Positions 59,053-64,000 of a stretch of 64,000 nt of DNA are shown in pieces; position 1 is the stretch's first letter; each line of letters opens with the position of its first letter. The notes below the pieces were generated by a model. The model did not search any database and was not told the origin of the DNA. It was given only the letters and a program-made list of their open reading frames with translations. Source of the stretch: Iris pallida. Taxonomy: Eukaryota > Streptophyta > Magnoliopsida > Asparagales > Iridaceae. Location: assembly GCA_029216955.1 (NCBI GenBank), contig JANAVB010031417.1, forward strand, positions 22,455,881-22,519,880, given 5' to 3'. Both the position numbers and the translations under genes were made by a program.

Positions 59053-61856
59053 TGTAATACCTGTGTTCATATTGCATATTTTTGGAATACGTGTACGTAT
59101 TTTATCTTGTGTTGTATTTTCTCGGCCATGGTTCATCTTGGTTCGGGTTGGCTTGGTTCGGTTTTGGGGTTGCTTTTGGTTCATCATGACCCAAAGGAAA
59201 ACCCCCTACCTACCACCACTTACCCCCATTTATATCCCAACCACCTTTCTCTCTCCTCATAACTCAGCATTTATTCTTCTTCTTCCTCCACCCAGCGTAG
59301 AGCTCCACTTAACCCCACCGGCAAGTGCAACTTGCTTCATGGAGGAACTCACATTTTATTGTTTCATTTTCTTCTCCATACGATTCTAAGTCCCTTTAGT
59401 ACATAGTGTTTTCAAATTCCATGGCTCACTTCATGCAGATCTATGTTTATTTTATTTTCGGATTTCTTGGTTTTGATCTACTACAATGGCTTGTTTTCGA
59501 AAACTAAGAGTTCCATCGAGTAGGCCTCATGACTTTACACAAGTTTGGTCTTGCGATGGCCGGATTTCACCAAGTCCTGGCCGAGATGGAGTTTATCAGC
59601 TTTTACGCATGATTGCATTGACCGTGTGGAGAAGATGGAGTTTTACGCCCACGCATTACGTGCCAGCGTATTCCTCAGCTTTTATGCCCACGTCTTAACG
59701 TGTTAGCGTAGTTCCCTTTTACGCACACGTATCGCGTGACAAGCGTACCTTATTTTACGCTGCTTGAATTTTACGCTCGGGGCTTACCCGCTAGCGTAAA
59801 ATCGAGCTAGCATAAAATCGAGCTCTGTTTTACGCTGAACTGATTTTACGCTCGGGACTCTCCCGTCAGCGTAAAATCCTGCTAGCGTGAAGCCTTGCCA
59901 GCGTAAACCCTTGACCCGAGCCAACCCTTGCTAGCGTAAAAGTTATGCTCAAGTGTTCCTCGTATGGAATCTCAATTACAGAGAGTTTTACGCACGTACA
60001 ATCCGACTAGCGTAAAAACCCCTCCCGCATGCACCTTGCTAGCGTAAAGCTATCTTACCTTGCTCTTGCCCGCGTAGTGCTGTTTACGCTCGGGTTTAAT
60101 TGGCCTAGCGTAGTAGTACACGCGTAAACTTGGGTTCCTATGGTGTGACCAAGAACTGACATGCTTGATAGTGGCCCGCCGTGGTGCACTCCTGACATGA
60201 TAACTTGACCTGATAACTTGACCTGCTATACATGACACGACAGTGACCCGTAGAGGTGCACTCTTGACAAGTACCCTGACATGCTTGATAGTGGCCCGTC
60301 GTGGTGCACTCTTGATAAGTAATAATGATAATGATAGTGGCCCGTCGTAGCGTACTCTTGACAAATCAATTCATTGGCCTGGACACCGTGGATGATTGTG
60401 CTTGTATAAACTACTAGTCCGATTGTGTCTTGCATCATGTCTAGGGCATGATCCCTGAGTACCACGGTTAGGGATTCATACTGAATCTGGCTAGGTTAAT
60501 GACTAGATTAATCAAATAGTTCATGGAGAATTTCCCAGTTACCTGTTGCCCCTTTGGTCCCGGCCTTATATATATATATATACATAGGATTTGTTGCTAT
60601 CCGTCGAGATGAGCGCACTTTCAGCCCGCCGTCGAGTGTGGTACCTTAGGACACATGTATCTTACTACAGTGTGTCTGCTATATCATGCTATCTTTTTCT
60701 TTTTTTGCTGGAATCACTCAGGTAGTAACAAACAGGTAATCGGACTTGGAATTCTTATTACATCTTGCTAGTAACTAGGCCTGTGATAACCCTAGTTAGT
60801 TAAAGTATCAAGCCGTACTTATTGCTTGGCCATGAATGTTGGATGGAGTTTACTCAGTCTAGTCTTGTCTTGATCCTGTACAAGATTGATATATGTCCTG
60901 ATTTTCTTATTTTTATCTTGCCGATAAATGGTGGGAGAAGCCAAGTTCTGTTCAGACGAAGGGTTACAACCCCGGTCCTTGTTTGGTTTACAGGTTGTAA
61001 CCTGGTTATCTGAATAGTCCCATGGTTATCTCATCGTATATCACCTGTCATGCTTGATACGTTTTACCTTACCAACAAGATTTGGAGACGAAGTTCTATT
61101 CAGGTGAAGGGTTACAACCTCGGTCCTTGTTTGGTTTAAGGGTTGTGACCTGGCTACTTGAATGGTTTCTTCATACTCGGTTTGCTATTGTTATTCTTTT
61201 AATATCAAGCCTTTTTATTACTGTCTTTTATGTAATTATATTCTTGTGCTAATTGCTGGTTTTAGTTCCTAAGTGAAGCCTCCTTTGTGGCACTTGCTCT
61301 TTCTGGGGTCTGACCCAGCTGGTTTCGTATGGCCAGATTCCGGAGCAACCCCAGGGGATCTACCGACTTTCCAGCCAGATGGTGACCACTAGAGGGAATC
61401 CTGGCAACGAGTGGGTTTATTTTGGCTCTCCCACTCTATTGTAAAATTATTCTTTTGAGGCATTTAGCCGTCGAGCATGTGTTAGCTCGTGTACATTTTA
61501 CTTACTGTCTGCCTACGGGCTGTAACATGGTTGGCAACCTAGGGTTGATCATGTATGACTAAAACTCTTGCTAGTCCTCATATTTTGTAACGACTAGCTT
61601 CATGATCAACTGAATATGTAATATTTGGGACGCCTTACTATTGTATATTTGGTGATCTTACATCTTGTAACATTTACTTACTTGCTTGTGATTGAGACAT
61701 TAGGCTTGTTATTGACCATAAGTGACCGATGGCTTGTAGATAAACCCTCATATATCTAGACAGCCGTGACCGTATAGTGAGGTGGATTCCATTTCATTAT
61801 ACGTAGCTGGCTATGTCTGCCCCCGCTCTCCAGTATTCTGGTTCTGGGGCGAGACA
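59053..61856 (+). repeat. 5' LTR of the second gypsy element
   Basis: It starts TGTAATACCTGTGTTC (decayed from TGTCAC) and ends GGTTCTGGGGCGAGACA. ATTTATATCC at about 59229-59238 fits a TATA box in the same place as in the other element. Phrases such as CCTACCTACCACCACTTA and GGCAAGTGCAACTTGC align with the other LTR read on its own strand. Confidence 0.85.
59636..60120 (+). repeat. Degenerate hairpin repeat array in second gypsy LTR
   Basis: Units such as TACGCCCACG..CGTG..AGCGTA (59646-59670), TATGCCCACGT..ACGTG..AGCGTA (59683-59710) and TACGCACACG..CGTG..AAGCGTA (59718-59747) are hairpins, followed by many TTTTACGCT/AGCGTAAAA inverted pairs. Position in the LTR matches the 38-bp array of the other element. 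Confidence 0.75.
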
Positions 61857-62146
61857 TGGTTTAATGGTAGCCCATGCAGGTCCTGTCAATCAAGAAATGT
61901 GAGGGTTTACCGGATAGATGTCTCAATCTGTACTCGCCTTTGATCTCTACTCGTATCTTCTTATCTCCTTGGATCCCTGACTTGATAACATGTTTGCATC
62001 ATTGCTCTATCCTGATCCTTCCTTAATATTCCTGATGTCGTTTCTTCAGTGGCATCGTTCCTGTTGATCAGCCAGAAGAAGTTCGGCCGGCAGCCCAGCA
62101 ACAGCAAGAAGATCAAGATCAGTCCTCAGCAGCCGCCTCCCGAGCC

Positions 62147-63247
62147 ATGCCTTCTGGAGAACCAGTGCCCCCAGTCCAGCCAGCAGGGTCAGAGGATGGG
62201 GTCTTGATAGGGCTCATCCGTGAGTTGCTTGCGTCTCAGGACCGTCGAGGTGATGCCTTGCAGCAAGCAGTACAAGATGCTGTGAGCGGAAGTGGTCCTC
62301 GAGGGAATAGTGCGGTCAACAATTTCAAGCGCCTGAACCCTCCCTTCTTCGACGGCAGCGAGGATGCTATTGCTGCAGATGCCTGGCTACAGGACATTGA
62401 AGTTATCTTGGAGGCAGCCAGGACCCCTGAAGCAGAGAAGGTGGCGGTGGTGCGCCTGCAGTTACTAGATCTAGCCCGCAGTTGGTGGGCTATGCAAGCA
62501 GCGAGTTTGGGTACGCCTGTCATGTGGGCGGTATTCAGTGATATGTTCCAGACCAAGTACTTCGATGCAGTGGCTAGATATGACCTGCAGGCCAGGTTTA
62601 GTAATCTCAGGCAGATGAGCAGGACGGTCGACGAATATGTGGCCGAATTTTCAAGGTTGAGTCGGTTTGCCCCCACCTTGGTGGCAACCGAGCTAGACAG
62701 AGCACATCGATTTCAGCAGGGGCTCCACTTGGAGATCATATTGGCAATAGAGCAGTTCGAGCACAGAACTTTTGATGCCGTCTTGCGAGCAGCGAGGAGG
62801 CATGAGTACACTTCCCGAAGGATTGCGGACCGGACCGGAGATCGGAAGCGGTCTCACGACCAGATAAACCAATCCTCAGCACCGGCCCCAGCAGCTAGGG
62901 CCCTGACCATTGGAGCTACGAGGACAGGTTCGGTTACCTCCTTACAGCATTCTGTCCCGATCTATCCCCAGCAGCAGAAGCAGAAGCGGCCTTTCGCAAC
63001 CGGTTGTTCTCATTGCGGAAAGCCCGGGCATGTTGTTACTGAGTGCCGCAGAGCACAGGGATTGTGCTTGGTTTGTGGTTCGCCGGACCACATGATAGGA
63101 TCTTGTCCGTTCAGAAACAGATCATCGTCGACAGTAACTAGTCCCTCGGTTATGGGACCAGCACCAGCACCAGAACCAGCTCCAGTTCACCAACCACAGC
63201 AGCTCCCGTTCCCGGGTCCATTGCCGTCTCAGGCCCAGGCCTTCTAG
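62147..63247 (+). CDS. Gypsy gag protein (second element), nearly intact
   Basis: The 366-residue frame matches chromovirus gag, the capsid protein that packages element RNA: PFFDGSEDAIAADAWLQDIE at about 66-85, ARSWW at about 110, LRQMSRTVDEYVAEFSRLSR at about 155-175, and two zinc knuckles CSHCGKPGHVVTEC and CLVCGSPDHMIGSC at about 285-322. It ends at a TAG (63245-63247) where the frame would otherwise run on as QQRPQQFALAQAQ, so the stop probably replaced CAG and the original gag-pol frame was longer. The first ATG in this frame is used; an earlier start cannot be excluded. Confidence 0.9.
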   Translation: MPSGEPVPPVQPAGSEDGVLIGLIRELLASQDRRGDALQQAVQDAVSGSGPRGNSAVNNFKRLNPPFFDGSEDAIAADAWLQDIEVILEAARTPEAEKVAVVRLQLLDLARSWWAMQAASLGTPVMWAVFSDMFQTKYFDAVARYDLQARFSNLRQMSRTVDEYVAEFSRLSRFAPTLVATELDRAHRFQQGLHLEIILAIEQFEHRTFDAVLRAARRHEYTSRRIADRTGDRKRSHDQINQSSAPAPAARALTIGATRTGSVTSLQHSVPIYPQQQKQKRPFATGCSHCGKPGHVVTECRRAQGLCLVCGSPDHMIGSCPFRNRSSSTVTSPSVMGPAPAPEPAPVHQPQQLPFPGPLPSQAQAF

Positions 63248-63685
63248 CAACAGAGGCCTCAGCAGTTCGCCCTGGCCCAGGCCCAGATCCGGAATCGGCA
63301 GAGAGGTATCTGTGTCCTATTGTCTTGCTTTCCGTCGTCGTTATACGGGACACATATCATGTTTCATGTATCCTAATTACAACGGTATATCCCGGGCCCG
63401 AGCCATGTCCTAGATCATTCGAAAACGGTTATCGGTACCAACCTTTTCGTATGAGGAGAGGCCCGTGTCCCCGTTTGACCAAAGAGAGAGACCTCAAGCG
63501 CAAGACTATCAGTTTAGTTCGTGTTGCTTGAGTTCATCGCTCTTTGGGAGAGTCAAACGTGGGAGTGTGAGGACGATATCCGATCACGTTATCCCAATCG
63601 GTTTGGCTCGTGAGGTATAATGTCCTTCTTATGCCTCATACCTTCGATTTCCTACTTACATGATTGATTGATTGCCTAGTTAATT
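63248..63685 (+). pseudogene. Remnant of pol and chromodomain of the second gypsy element
   Basis: After the gag stop, a CFRRRYTGHIS-like piece recalls a third knuckle or protease leader. At about 63480-63620 the frame KRKTISLVRVA, then HRSLGES, matches the chromodomain of the intact-order element (NRTISLVRVAWGHHSLGEST), with a TGA in place of Trp. Everything between, about 3.5 kb of pol, is deleted. Confidence 0.75.
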
Positions 63686-64000
63686 ATCATGCCCCAGAAC
63701 CAGAATACTGGAGAGCAGGGGAATGACTCAGCCAGCTACGTATTACGGGTAGATGAATACCGTATAATACGATCAATGCTGTCTAACAAGACGAGGGGTG
63801 CGTACTACATGAAAGTCTCACTATGGTCACTTTACATCTATTGTCTCAATCATTCAAACAAGAAACAGAAATAAAGAACATGTAAGATAAAAGCAGTAAG
63901 GCGTCCCAAATGCTCAGTCAAAATATTCTTGATATCTGGCTTTACAAAACACAGCCAGATGATGTAGTAAGTATACACAATTGTTATCAGCTGCAGCCCG
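63686..64000 (-). mobile_element. LTR of the gypsy family, inverted, cut by window edge
   Basis: TATCATGCCCCAGAACCAG begins a copy of the LTR at 46702 and 54892 (TGTCACGCCCCAG), with two transitions in the terminal heptamer. It follows those LTRs closely to the window end, in the same orientation as them and opposite to the element just before it. Confidence 0.88.

Larger units (their letters stand above)
59053..63685 (+). mobile_element. Second Ty3/gypsy chromovirus, old, internally deleted
   Basis: It has a 5' LTR (59053-61856), a leader, gag (62147-63247), a damaged chromodomain end (about 63470-63620), and no protease, RT, RNase H or integrase between them. A direct 3' LTR is not present; the next LTR (63686 onward) is inverted. 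LTR ends and gag relate it to the element at 46702-57887. Confidence 0.85.

Overview
The window is nuclear DNA of a flowering plant. It holds a cellulose synthase gene with plant-type introns, a nuclear gene for the photosystem II 5 kDa protein with a light-type promoter, a nuclear tRNA-Asp gene, and a dense mix of plant transposons (Ty3/gypsy chromovirus, LARD-like element, L1-type LINE, SINEs, hAT, MULE, Tourist-like MITEs, Helitrons). The cellulose synthase N-terminus reads most like a monocot CESA, so a monocot is my inference, not a proven fact.

Layout. 1-1990: 5' part of a CESA gene on the minus strand with its promoter, running off the left edge. 3270-3574: a MITE. 4897-4968: tRNA-Asp(GUC). 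5456-5666: small Helitron. 6081-6410: PSBTN with G-box and I-boxes upstream. 8220-10688: a 2.5 kb hAT element with a perfect 8-bp target duplication and a gene-like but non-coding interior. 12395-16383: Copia LTR remnant, a MITE-like repeat and an old LARD-type LTR carrying a nested hAT MITE, which itself contains a SINE. 16384-20200: mostly unassigned. 20213-21034: a cluster of tRNA-derived SINEs embedded in TA microsatellites.

21035-33904 is a nearly complete L1-type LINE on the minus strand (ORF1 and ORF2 overlapping by ATGA). Its ORF2 is split between endonuclease and reverse transcriptase by a young 7.4 kb non-coding LTR element (23804-31214, LTRs 2217 bp each, initiator-tRNA-Met primer site, 5-bp target duplication GGTGT). 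34459-45427 is a DNA-transposon garden: two hAT elements with TTF/hAT transposase remnants, three Helitron-like elements, three Tourist-like MITEs, a MULE with a very C-rich interior, and a TIR element with an array of six alternating hairpins.

46702-57887 is a complete but coding-dead Ty3/gypsy chromovirus of the Tekay/Del type on the minus strand (3.0 kb LTRs, target duplication TTGGT, five in-frame stops in gag-pol). 59053-63685 is an older relative on the plus strand with gag but without protease, RT and integrase. 63686-64000 is the start of another LTR of this family in the opposite orientation.

The most interesting signals are: tandem hairpin arrays in the presumably transcribed part of the gypsy LTRs, with base changes that keep pairing in two diverged elements; the six-unit alternating hairpin array in the TIR element; and a shared 3' end between the LINE and the SINEs, suggesting that the SINEs use this LINE's machinery.
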